From assembly GCA_002496355.1 (NCBI GenBank), contig DAJP01000128.1, forward strand, positions 20,517-42,214: a stretch of 21,698 nucleotides of DNA, read 5' to 3'. A program made the position numbers and the translations under genes. Below, one piece after another: positions 8,101-15,204 of this stretch. Positions within the stretch are counted from its first letter, which is position 1. Every line of letters starts with the position of its first letter. The stretch is from Euryarchaeota archaeon UBA346. Lineage in GTDB: Archaea > Thermoplasmatota > E2 > DHVEG-1. A model generated the notes under the pieces. The model made no database searches. It was not told the DNA's origin and saw only the letters and a program-made list of their open reading frames with translations.

Positions 8101-10257
8101 GGGGACAGGGTTACTCGGAATCGACGGTGGTTCATTCGTTTGCCATTTCACACTCCATTTATCCAGCTTTGGAGTCGTCGAAGGATTTAACCGCGTGAAT
8201 GTTGCTTTCAGCCGAATAGTTGATGCTTGAACACCATGGGAAAAGAGGTTCCAGCCGGGTAAAACATTCTGAATGAGCAATGCTCCGGTAATCCCATCCA
8301 AAATATCAAATGTGATACTACCATCCAGATAGGTGGCGTTGAAGATATCCCAATGATGGAAATTTGTTGGAGTGATTCGAATAGAGGTGATATGAGCAGA
8401 AAGGACAAGCTGTTTCTCAGTGCCTATCGAATAGGTCACAGTCGATCCTGCTAGTGAGGAAGACCATAGATTACTATACACATCAGGCATGTTATCCCAA
8501 GGAGATGGATACGTGCACCGAATGTCCTCCCAACCAACAAACACATTGTTGTTCCCGACAGCGATATTAGCCCAATCTGCGAGTGCTGAGGCGCTCGTCG
8601 ATAATTGGATATCACCTCCGATTAACTCCCCATTCGAAGAAAGAATCTTACCCCAGATTAACCCTGATCCACTCGTTCCTTTACTATTATATGAGACGAA
8701 AAAGGAAGATGAGAAATATGGGACGATATCAGTACGAGTATATTCTCCGGATTTGATTTGAAACGTATTGACGACAACGTTACCTGAAGAATCGAAGATT
8801 TTCCCCCAAAGATTCCCCCACCAATCACCAGAGCTGATATCATCGTCATTCCAGGTGACAAGGAACCGCTGGGTTTGTGGATTAAACTCCACACAGGGGA
8901 AGTTATAGTCGATAGCGTCACTGCCTGTAGCGATTGTGATGGCGCTTCCAAATGGATTGAGGTTTTCATCAAAAAGTCCGGCTTTGATACTAAAAGGACC
9001 GTTATCAGGAGTTATTCCTTCTTCCCAGACAATCATATATCGCTCATGAATTGGATCAAAAGCGACCAACGGTTCACATTGACTATAGGTCGCTGTCGCA
9101 ATCCCTTTTTCACTCCCAACAGGGTTTCCGTTTGTGTCATAAAGACGACCATAGACATTGTAATTCGTGCCCCCGTTACGAGCATCCTCCCAAACGACAC
9201 AGAACTGATTGTTCACAGTATCAAATTGAACATTGGCATCCGCCTGACAATTCGATGCGATACATACATCGATGACAGAACCTAACTGTAACAAATCACC
9301 ATTTCGCACAACAGTCCTTGCCTTGACATCCATGGTGGTGACACTTGGGTTTGCGACTGTGTCATAATGTTCCCATGCAACAAAATATTTACCACCACCA
9401 TAATCAATCGATGGATTTTCATTCCTGTAATAGAAGGTACCATCGTTAAAAATCTGTTCATCATCAACAATTTTGTTTCCGTAGATGTCATACATGGAGG
9501 CTCTAATTTCTTGTTTAAATCCAAACGTGTACGGTGGATTGTATGGTTGGCCTTCTTCCCACGCGATGAGGAACTCGTTATTCCCATAAGCAACGTCGGG
9601 ATCCCATGTCCCTTCATTATCAGCATGTAATGTTGTTTTCTCATCATCTGCCCAAAACGCTGACCAACTAAACACACCTGGATAACTACTTTGGCTAGAG
9701 GCGGATGGATTCCCATAGAAAAGATACATCGTGCTAGTCCCCAGAGGTATGCTTGGTACTTTTACCCACACCTGTGCTGCTGTGCTGTTATATCTCTCAA
9801 TCCAATAATTCAGCCAGGTGGTCGGGTTGTTTTGATGTTTGAACCGTATATCTTGGTACTCTGACTGCATCCCTGATTCATGAGTAATGACGAAATAGAC
9901 GATTGTGTTGGTGAGTATTTGACCAGCTGTGTTCGTAATCGTGATTGGTTTCATTTTTGTCCAAGCTGGGTCGGTCCAAGTCGGGTAGGTGTTCATCATG
10001 GAAACCTGACCGCTCGAAACCTGATAATAATCCGATTGCCCCGCACCAGGTGGGTTTGTATCTATTTTGGTTGCATTATCAAAAAGGTCTTCCCAAGTCA
10101 TTGTTGATAATAAACCATCGCCATCCTCATTTGCGGATGAATGGTTGGTAGTGTCTTTGTTTGTATCGATTAATATGTGGGCAGTCGAGGTGGGAATCAA
10201 CATTAAAAAGAGAAGGCTTACTATCATTTTTATTAACAAATTGTTTTTTTTCCTCAT
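5161..10257 (-). CDS. giant secreted surface protein: DUF2341, propeller-like region, nine Fn3-like repeats, Ig-like end
   Basis: This 1698-residue protein has a cleavable signal peptide (RKKNN, then a hydrophobic core to about residue 26). Next comes a DUF2341-type domain (about 94-200: WTKMKPITITN through TSTMYLFYGNP). Residues about 217-580 contain seven spaced copies of a xPxVxYxxxxxxFLVxWE-like motif, fitting a seven-bladed beta-propeller. A beta-sandwich-like stretch (about 600-705) precedes nine Fn3-like repeats (about 706-1591), each with LSWxGGDPD, YDVYFGT and TTYYWKIVAWD motifs. An Ig-like domain ends in MTIWKFF. No C-terminal membrane anchor or known sorting motif is visible, so attachment to the cell is unclear. 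Start: a GGGGGA element five bases before the ATG, and a TATA box about 40 bases upstream. Probably adhesion or polymer binding; ligand unknown. Confidence 0.88.
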   Translation of the reverse strand: MRKKNNLLIKMIVSLLFLMLIPTSTAHILIDTNKDTTNHSSANEDGDGLLSTMTWEDLFDNATKIDTNPPGAGQSDYYQVSSGQVSMMNTYPTWTDPAWTKMKPITITNTAGQILTNTIVYFVITHESGMQSEYQDIRFKHQNNPTTWLNYWIERYNSTAAQVWVKVPSIPLGTSTMYLFYGNPSASSQSSYPGVFSWSAFWADDEKTTLHADNEGTWDPDVAYGNNEFLIAWEEGQPYNPPYTFGFKQEIRASMYDIYGNKIVDDEQIFNDGTFYYRNENPSIDYGGGKYFVAWEHYDTVANPSVTTMDVKARTVVRNGDLLQLGSVIDVCIASNCQADANVQFDTVNNQFCVVWEDARNGGTNYNVYGRLYDTNGNPVGSEKGIATATYSQCEPLVAFDPIHERYMIVWEEGITPDNGPFSIKAGLFDENLNPFGSAITIATGSDAIDYNFPCVEFNPQTQRFLVTWNDDDISSGDWWGNLWGKIFDSSGNVVVNTFQIKSGEYTRTDIVPYFSSSFFVSYNSKGTSGSGLIWGKILSSNGELIGGDIQLSTSASALADWANIAVGNNNVFVGWEDIRCTYPSPWDNMPDVYSNLWSSSLAGSTVTYSIGTEKQLVLSAHITSIRITPTNFHHWDIFNATYLDGSITFDILDGITGALLIQNVLPGWNLFSHGVQASTIRLKATFTRLNPSTTPKLDKWSVKWQTNEPPSIPSNPVPANTTTDIPVSTDLSWSGGDPNGDPVTFDVYFGSTSPPIKMVSNQTSNIFDTGTMNYGTTYFWKIVSWDNHGASTSGPLWHFTTHNDPPNTPSSPNPANGATSVSINADISWTGGDPNPGDTVIYDVFFGTSTPPTIKVSANQSSVTYDPGPMTYNTQYYWKIVAWDNHGASTIGVIWNFFTENRAPYQPSSPVPSQGATSVGITVDLSWIGGDPDGDPVTYDVYFGTSSSPPKITGNQTTTTYDLPTLSYGTTYYWKIVAWDNHGASTSGPLWNFMTNSLPYEPSNPNPSNHATSVDINTDLGWTGGDPDGDPVTYDVYFGTGTPPPKVSSNQSGATYDPGTMNYLMTYHWRIVAWDNHDASKVGPLWDFTTTYIPNNPPYIPNNPSPQNNSNNVTIASDLSWTGGDPDPGDTVTYDVYFGTNNPPPLIALGHTTATYDPGTLGYSTTYYWKIVSWDNRGASTQGPLWVFTTMSVPDNPPYPPSNPSPMNHAIGVNISVNLGWSGGDPDPGDTVLYDLYFGTMNPPLKIIGNQSSTMYDPGTMDFDTMYYWKIVAWDNHGSSTAGPLWDFTTESEVNNPPYLPSDPQPMNHAVNVDILADISWNGGDPDPGDTVTYDVFFGTASPPPKVVSNQTTTTYNPGAMMYDTTYYWKIVAWDNHDASTQGSLWDFTTIQEPNNPPYPPSDPSPSNGATDVDVMIELSWTGGDPDGDVVTYDIFFGTTSPPVKVVANQSTASYDPGSLEYMTTYYWKIISWDSHGLSTPGALWVFTTISEPNNPPYSPSDPIPTDGAIGVDIETSLSWIGGDPDPSDIVTYDVYFGMTSPPPQIISNQTSTSYQPATLHGNTTYYWRIVAWDTHDASSAGPLWSFTTEILGDITPPAVQITKPEKAIYIRNDKVLPFIVPLVFFEIDVQVAASDNQSGVARVEIYIDDALMTNDTTEPYSWTWSDRGFFMYTLKVIVYDNAGHHTEKEMTIWKFF
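5485..8140 (-). repeat. nine tandem repeats of 283-301 bp coding Fn3-like domains
   Basis: The DNA encoding the SWxGGDP motif recurs near 8044, 7754, 7459, 7176, 6878, 6578, 6277, 5978 and 5681. The spacings are therefore 290, 295, 283, 298, 300, 301, 299 and 297 bases. The motifs GGDPDGD or GGDPDPGD, YDVYFG and YYWKIVAWD recur in each. Copies differ at many positions, so this is an old domain array rather than a recent exact duplication, but local similarity is high enough for recombination or assembly collapse. Linkers of the last five copies contain NNPPY. Confidence 0.9.
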
Positions 10258-10292
10258 AAGGGTCCCCCGTATTGTATTCGTTTATACTCAGG

Positions 10293-10303
10293 TTATATTT
10301 AAA
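10293..10303 (-). promoter_or_regulatory. TATA box of the giant surface protein gene
   Basis: On the minus strand this reads TTTAAATATAA, a good archaeal TATA element, centred about 40 bases before the ATG at 10257. A start of transcription about 25 bases downstream would give a leader of roughly 15 bases that includes the GGGGGA element. Confidence 0.6.
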
Positions 10304-10458
10304 CATATTTAAGAAAAAATCTTTTTTTCACTTGCTAAATTGAATTTGCGTCACGATGAGAAAGAAAATAAAATCTTTTTTAAAAAAAATCCTTGATTCG
10401 AGCTTCATTTTTGTTTTTTACAAATATTAGATGCAGTATAGCAGCAATCTTTTTTTTG

Positions 10459-10476
10459 ATGATGTGTAGACATCAT
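10459..10476. promoter_or_regulatory. inverted repeat in the divergent promoter region (possible operator)
   Basis: ATGATGT and ACATCAT form a perfect seven-base inverted repeat around GTAG. It lies 23 bases upstream of the TATA box of the C25 protease gene, in the 300-base gap (10258-10557) between two divergent genes for secreted proteins. Apart from this repeat, the two TATA boxes and long A/T runs, I see nothing else in the gap. Confidence 0.4.
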
Positions 10477-10498
10477 TCAATTATAAATTATATGAAGG

Positions 10499-10506
10499 TT
10501 TATATA
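10499..10506 (+). promoter_or_regulatory. TATA box of the C25 protease gene
   Basis: TTTATATA, preceded by the purine-rich GAAGG that could serve as a BRE, is centred about 55 bases before the ATG at 10558. The implied leader of about 30 bases includes GAGGT (10545-10549), a plausible SD. Confidence 0.6.
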
Positions 10507-10557
10507 CTACTTCTCCCTGTATTACTCTTATATTTATTTCGGACGAGGTTGTAATTT

Positions 10558-13065
10558 ATGATGAAGAAACTATTAGGTATTTTTGTGAGTATGCTGATGA
10601 TAAGTGGTGTATTGGTGAGCGCCACAAACTTGCTTCAGGATAAAAAAGAGTTTATTACAGATCCTGGAGTGATAACCGTTACGATCCCTATAGGATCCTA
10701 CGAGTTTGTGAAAGAAAATCAAGGTTTAGGCGTCTCAATAGAAAATTTCGGTCGTTTACTGATTCCCGGTAAACCAATTCTGCCTTCAAAGATATTCTCC
10801 ATTGCGATTCCACCAGGTGCAGTAGTCGAAGATATCTCATTCGAATCAGATAACAATATCTTGTTACCCGGAACATACAAGATAGCACCAAATCCTCTCT
10901 CACGAGTGATTGGCTCTGCGGACCCTGCAACGAGTGCACGTGATCAGCAACAATATGACCAGAATTTTAAATCTGTCTATACCCAGGATACCCCGTATCC
11001 TCAATCAATAGGGGAGGTCGTTGGCACTGGTGGTTACCGTAAATATAACCTTGTTGACGTAAGAATCAACCCCATTATCTATTACCCTCTCTCTGGCAAA
11101 TTATTCTATCATCCAGAAATCATAGTAACCATCCATTACACGATTCCAAAGGGTTTCTCTTCAGAGGATATCTTGGTCGATAACTTACCAAGCGCTGAGA
11201 AGACTGCAAAAGAAATCATTCTGAACTACGATCAAGCGAAGAACTGGTACCCCGAAACACCTTTGAATAGGGAACAATACGACTATGTTATCATCACAAC
11301 CGATGCATTAGCATCATCGGTGACATCACTAGCGGACTGGGAAAGTGCGAAAGGACATAGTGTGAACGTGGTGACGACTGAATGGATTAGCAGCTATTAT
11401 GAAGGGTGGGACCTTTCAGCAAAAATGAGAGCTTTTCTGAGGGATAAATACGCCTCGGAAGACTGGGGTATTATGGATGTGTGTCTCGTTGGTGATGTCG
11501 ATGATGTTCCAATGCGTACAACCTGGCAAGATCCTGAAACCGACTATTACTATGCAGAGCTTTCCCTCCCAGATTCTGAATCTTGGGACACCGATGGGGA
11601 TCATCAGTACGGAGAAAATTCTGATCCCATTGATTTTGCAGCTGAAATCAATATCGGTCGTATCCCCTGGAGCGACCCTGATACAGTCCAAAGTATTTGT
11701 GATAAAACAGCTGCCTACGAACAGAACACTGATGATTCATTTAAGAAAAACATCCTCCTCATTGGTTCGTTTTTCTGGCCGGATACTGATAATGCAGTAC
11801 TCATGGAAGCGAAAGTCGATCAGCCATGGATGACGGATTGGACGATGACCCGGATGTATGAGGATGCACAGTCATCATATCCCTGTGATTTTGATATTTC
11901 TTATAGTAATGTCTTATCGGTCTGGTCCACGGGTAGTTACGCGTTTGTCGATTGGGCAGGACATGGATCACCTGATGCAGCATATGAGTATTATCCATCG
12001 CAACCGTTCGTTGATGAAACCACCTGTCTTTCTCTAAATGACGAATTTCCATCAATTGTCTTCGCAGATTCCTGCAGCAACTCAGATACCGATTATCTGA
12101 ACATCGGTCAGACGATGCTAAAACAAGGTGCCATTGGATTCCTAGGGTCGAATAAAGTCGCCTATGGACAGCCTGGTTGGAACGATCCGATGGATGGATC
12201 AAGTCAGTCGCTTGATTACTTCTTCACCACATGTTGCACCTCCGGGAACTACACACAAGGCCAAGCACTTCAATGGTCCCTCCGACAAATGTATGTCAAT
12301 AACCTATGGACAGCGGGCACCTATATGGAAATGTTCGAATGGGGATCACTATTCGGCAATCCTGACCTAACCATGGGTCCAGTAACCACAAGCGATCCAC
12401 CAGTCACACCATCGACGCCCTATGGACCCACACATGGAACTATCAACAGACAATACACATTTTCAAGCATGAGTACCGACCCGAACAATGACCAAATCTA
12501 CTATATGTTCAACTGGGGCGATGGAACATCAGGTGCATGGCTCGGACCCTATTCATCAGGCTTTACGGCCTCTGATTCTCATTCTTGGTCAGCTATCGGG
12601 GATTATAATGTCAAAGTGAAAGCAAAAGACATCAATGGTGCGACAAGTGACTGGTCAGCGGCCCAAACGATCACGATTGTCCTGAACGATGCTCCAGACA
12701 TCCCGACAATCACGGGCCCTGCGACAGGAGCACCAGGGAAAGCGTATCTGTTCAAGATGCAAACAACAGATGCAAATGGAGACAACGTGTATTACTTCAT
12801 TGACTGGGGTGATGGTACAACAACTGACTGGATCGGACCGTACAATTCCGGGGCTGAAGCATCCACCACTCATAGCTGGAATGAGCAAGGAAGCTATACT
12901 GTCAAAATCAAGGCCAAAGATATCGTCGGCGATGATAGCGACTGGGGTACAATGGACATAACGATGCCATTTGAGTATCGATTCTCGCTACAGACGTTCC
13001 TGAACCATCTCTTTGAAATGTTCCCTCATATGTTCCCGGTCCTAAGACATCTCGTGGGGTACTAG
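10558..13065 (+). CDS. secreted gingipain-like C25 cysteine protease with two PKD domains
   Basis: An 835-residue protein. The signal peptide MMKKLLGIF...VLVSA (cleavage near 22) is followed by a propeptide-like region (about 35-235: GRLLIPGKPILPSKIFSIAIPPGA) and a C25 catalytic domain (about 240-600). The catalytic pair is visible as His469 in WAGHGS and Cys506 in FADSCSN, 37 residues apart as expected for gingipains. Two PKD domains follow (about 630-705 and 715-795), each with a WGDGT motif. The last 23 residues are a separate hydrophobic/aromatic tail (FLNHLFEMFPHMFPVLRHLV) that may be a retention or sorting signal. It probably degrades proteins outside the cell, as proposed for sediment Thermoplasmata. 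Start choice: ATG at 10558 with GAGGT eight bases upstream; a second Met directly follows. Cleavage specificity cannot be read from the sequence. Confidence 0.92.
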   Translation: MMKKLLGIFVSMLMISGVLVSATNLLQDKKEFITDPGVITVTIPIGSYEFVKENQGLGVSIENFGRLLIPGKPILPSKIFSIAIPPGAVVEDISFESDNNILLPGTYKIAPNPLSRVIGSADPATSARDQQQYDQNFKSVYTQDTPYPQSIGEVVGTGGYRKYNLVDVRINPIIYYPLSGKLFYHPEIIVTIHYTIPKGFSSEDILVDNLPSAEKTAKEIILNYDQAKNWYPETPLNREQYDYVIITTDALASSVTSLADWESAKGHSVNVVTTEWISSYYEGWDLSAKMRAFLRDKYASEDWGIMDVCLVGDVDDVPMRTTWQDPETDYYYAELSLPDSESWDTDGDHQYGENSDPIDFAAEINIGRIPWSDPDTVQSICDKTAAYEQNTDDSFKKNILLIGSFFWPDTDNAVLMEAKVDQPWMTDWTMTRMYEDAQSSYPCDFDISYSNVLSVWSTGSYAFVDWAGHGSPDAAYEYYPSQPFVDETTCLSLNDEFPSIVFADSCSNSDTDYLNIGQTMLKQGAIGFLGSNKVAYGQPGWNDPMDGSSQSLDYFFTTCCTSGNYTQGQALQWSLRQMYVNNLWTAGTYMEMFEWGSLFGNPDLTMGPVTTSDPPVTPSTPYGPTHGTINRQYTFSSMSTDPNNDQIYYMFNWGDGTSGAWLGPYSSGFTASDSHSWSAIGDYNVKVKAKDINGATSDWSAAQTITIVLNDAPDIPTITGPATGAPGKAYLFKMQTTDANGDNVYYFIDWGDGTTTDWIGPYNSGAEASTTHSWNEQGSYTVKIKAKDIVGDDSDWGTMDITMPFEYRFSLQTFLNHLFEMFPHMFPVLRHLVGY

Positions 13066-13091
13066 ACCCCTCTTTTTCTCTTCTTTTTTAT
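13056..13091 (+). terminator. hairpin plus T-tract spanning the protease stop codon
   Basis: GGGGT (13056-13060) pairs perfectly with ACCCC (13066-13070). The five-base loop ACTAG contains the TAG stop. It is followed directly by a T-rich tract (13071-13091). This has the shape of a bacterial intrinsic terminator; archaeal polymerase mainly needs the T-tract. Confidence 0.65.
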
Positions 13092-13137
13092 CATCCTTCA
13101 CATGACTAAGATACCTCATTACAACGGCTGATTCATA

Positions 13138-13665
13138 ATGAAAAAGAAAAAAAACGTGATGACATCTGGACTCACCGTTATTCTTCTTGTACTCATCCTT
13201 GGAGGCTGTACACAAGACAATCAAGATGATTCCCGTTACATAAACCAAAACTATGGATTCACAATCATACCGCCAAAAGACTGGATAGTCAATGAAAACA
13301 CAATAGATCCCGTGAAATTTTTTTGTCCAGATCAAAATGAGTACCAAATCAATGTTGCTGTGAAAGAACCAATCACGTCAAACGAAACAGTAGGGACTCT
13401 TGGTGAACAGTTGATAGAACGTTATTCGACATCGTATTTTAAGAATTTCACCCTAATCTTTAGTAATCAAACGACCATCAATGGCCTGAATGCATTCGAC
13501 CTTGTATATTCAGAAGGCCAGGAACCAAATATGCTTCAGCATAAACAGGTTCTTTTTGAAAAAAACAAAAAAATATTTTCTGTGATTTACACATCTTTGG
13601 TTGTTACCTACGAGACATATATCTCGGTTGTCGATCAAAGTATAAATTCCTTCACAATAATTTAA
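13138..13665 (+). CDS. lipoprotein with PsbP-like fold (probable)
   Basis: A 175-residue protein. It has a basic N-terminus (KKKK), a hydrophobic helix and a lipobox LGGC with Cys24, so it is predicted to be lipid-anchored outside the membrane. After the Cys comes a short Asp/Gln/Asn-rich linker. The domain begins YGFTIIPPKDWIVNE, a pattern typical of PsbP/DUF1795-like domains, and alternates strands to the end at about residue 173. There is no good SD and no clear TATA box directly upstream. It lies 72 bases after the protease stop but beyond a terminator, so independent transcription is likely. Function unknown; the fold assignment rests on the short N-terminal pattern and length only. Confidence 0.75.
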   Translation: MKKKKNVMTSGLTVILLVLILGGCTQDNQDDSRYINQNYGFTIIPPKDWIVNENTIDPVKFFCPDQNEYQINVAVKEPITSNETVGTLGEQLIERYSTSYFKNFTLIFSNQTTINGLNAFDLVYSEGQEPNMLQHKQVLFEKNKKIFSVIYTSLVVTYETYISVVDQSINSFTII

Positions 13666-13771
13666 TATCCTTCTGATAAAATGGATGAATGGATGACTTC
13701 TTTTCCGGTGATATAATTAGACCATGAAAAATACTGAGAAAGTCCTAAGATATCGGTTTTTTTATCCTTCG

Positions 13772-13816
13772 TTATATTATTAAAGGAGAAGTTGTTATGA
13801 GAGTAAATTTTGGAGG
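13772..13816 (+). promoter_or_regulatory. TATA box and two in-frame ribosome binding sites
   Basis: TTATATTA (13772-13779) is followed by AAAGGAG (13782-13788), eight bases before ATG 13797. GGAGG (13812-13816) lies ten bases before the in-frame ATG 13827. If this TATA box is used, transcription starts near 13800, downstream of the first site, so only the second start would be translated. A second TATA-like ATATAATTA (13711-13719) would give a transcript carrying both. Confidence 0.5.
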
Positions 13817-14774
13817 TTTTAGCAACATGAAAAAAATAATACTAACCATTGGAATCACTCTGCTCCTTTGCACGATTGCCTTAAGCGGATGTAATGAACA
13901 AAAAAAACCAATCATATCAAACTTTGAAGCTATACCAAATGAAATCGAACTTGGACAAACCTCATCCCTTCATTGGAATGTCTTAGATGCTACCTCAGTA
14001 ACCATTGATATCGGAATCGGGGCAGTGACATCTGCTGGAAATCGAAGTGTAGTCCCGATGGAGACGACAACGTACACTCTTACGGCAACAGGTTCGACAA
14101 CGGTTACAGCGAAAACAACAATTACTGTTAATCAACCAATAGAAAAACCAAATATTAGTATGATTCAAACCGATTTTTACATAGAGATTACTGAAGTAAA
14201 AAATGGTCATGTCCTGCAATCCGAGGTACACGTTATCGCGATTAATAGGAACAGTACAGTAAATCAAACATCTGCTCTTGGACCAATGATCAATGATGGT
14301 GATGGTAATCCAAATTTTTTAGGTGCAGGAGACGCAATTACGTTTCAGAATCTATCAGGTTTTTCTGACGGAGAACTCTGGGACATCCAATTGATCTATA
14401 GGAGTGAAATCATTGGTCAATGTGTTTTTAAAAACTCGAAAGGTCCCTATGACACACCGGTAGTTCGAATGACACAATCGAATACATCCGTCATCATTAT
14501 CGGAATTATCAATGGACCCATAGACCAGGGAATGTGTTCCATCACGGCCATAAATGAGACCAGTCAGGAAATTCAAACATCATTGCTTGGAGCAAGCCTT
14601 ACTGATAAAGACGGTAACCCAATCGTCCTTGGAATCTCGGATCAGATTATCTTTAACTCCCTTGGAAAATTTAAAGCAGGAGACAGATGGATAATTCAAC
14701 TAATGTACAACGGAATCATCATTAGCCAATGTTTATTTACCAATATTCGCAGCATCATTATGATTCCAACTTAA
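13797..14774 (+). CDS. lipoprotein: Ig-like domain plus two pilin-like beta domains
   Basis: 325 residues from ATG 13797, or 315 from ATG 13827. I favour 13827: the signal then begins MKKIILTIGI, as is usual for a lipoprotein, and GGAGG sits at proper spacing. The lipobox LSGC has its Cys at residue 32 of the long form. An Ig-like domain follows (about 38-112: LGQTSSLHWNVLDATSVTI through TTTYTLTATG). Then come two similar domains (about 120-220 and 222-317), each with a DGDGNP or DKDGNP motif, a GAGD or GISD element, an (L/F)xDGxxW or FKAGDRW element, and a closing Ile-(I/G)-x-Cys-(V/L)-F. They resemble the C-terminal domain of archaeal type IV pilins; that likeness is pattern-based. The protein is probably surface-displayed and anchored; its ligand or partner is unknown. 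Confidence 0.78.
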   Translation: MRVNFGGFSNMKKIILTIGITLLLCTIALSGCNEQKKPIISNFEAIPNEIELGQTSSLHWNVLDATSVTIDIGIGAVTSAGNRSVVPMETTTYTLTATGSTTVTAKTTITVNQPIEKPNISMIQTDFYIEITEVKNGHVLQSEVHVIAINRNSTVNQTSALGPMINDGDGNPNFLGAGDAITFQNLSGFSDGELWDIQLIYRSEIIGQCVFKNSKGPYDTPVVRMTQSNTSVIIIGIINGPIDQGMCSITAINETSQEIQTSLLGASLTDKDGNPIVLGISDQIIFNSLGKFKAGDRWIIQLMYNGIIISQCLFTNIRSIIMIPT

Positions 14775-15041
14775 ATAAAAAATTTAACTAATTGTCCCAT
14801 CATTACGATGTTTGAACCGGCTGTAATTTGGAAAAATCTTTTGTTTGAGCATCTCTAGTGTTCCATATCAATAAAACATGGTTCTCATTTCTTTGAAAAT
14901 ACATTATCGGTAAGAGTGTTGTTTGATAGTCTGACTATGTCTAGCAAAAATAATAAAAAATTGAGGAAATGAAAAAAATAGTTGAAGAAGAAACAGTTAT
15001 TATAAGTAAAAGACAAAAAAAATAATTAGCTTTCACTACTC
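14775..15041. other. intergenic region with only marginal short frames
   Basis: A/T-rich gap. It contains a 33-codon minus frame (14803-14904) and an 18-codon plus frame (14969-15025, MKKIVEEETVIISKRQKK). Neither has a convincing SD: GAGG before the second is only three to four bases from its ATG. No RNA structure is evident. I annotate neither as a gene. Confidence 0.4.
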
Positions 15042-15098
15042 TTATTTCTTCTTCTTTTTGACGACTTTTTTCTTGGTTTTTTTTGCCGGCATTGCCAT
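15042..15098 (-). CDS. 18-residue lysine-rich micro-protein
   Basis: Translation gives MAMPAKKTKKKVVKKKKK, then TAA (15042-15044). The ATG (15096-15098) is preceded by AAAGGAGGAG (15101-15110), one of the strongest SD sequences in the window, at near-ideal distance. An in-frame upstream ATG (15114-15116) would give a 24-residue form but has no SD. Eleven of 18 residues are lysine, in three blocks split by Thr and Val-Val, so the peptide would be strongly cationic and could bind DNA, RNA or acidic surfaces. It lies about 105 bases downstream of the APC transporter on the same strand. It resembles the basic tails of archaeal chromatin proteins only in composition. I do not recognise a family. 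Confidence 0.6.
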   Translation of the reverse strand: MAMPAKKTKKKVVKKKKK

Positions 15099-15204
15099 CT
15101 CTCCTCCTTTTTGCATTTTAAGAATTCATATCACGTAGATGATTAAAAAGGTTTTGTTCGTATCATCAAAAAAATCGATCACGTTTTTTTCCATGTACTT
15201 TTTT

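Noticed and set aside
5485..8140. Possible CRISPR or satellite array because of the regular 300-base period
   Set aside because: The units are coding, in frame, divergent in sequence and clearly Fn3-like domains.
10354..10428. 24-codon lysine-rich plus frame (MRKKIKSFLKK...)
   Set aside because: No SD; it is a by-product of long A/T runs in the divergent promoter region.
13723..13782. 18-codon plus frame between the two lipoproteins
   Set aside because: It overlaps the TATA and SD elements of the next gene and has no SD of its own.
14803..14904. 33-codon minus frame with protein-like composition downstream of the second lipoprotein
   Set aside because: No SD or TATA at proper distance and no recognised motif; a decayed gene fragment is possible but unsupported.
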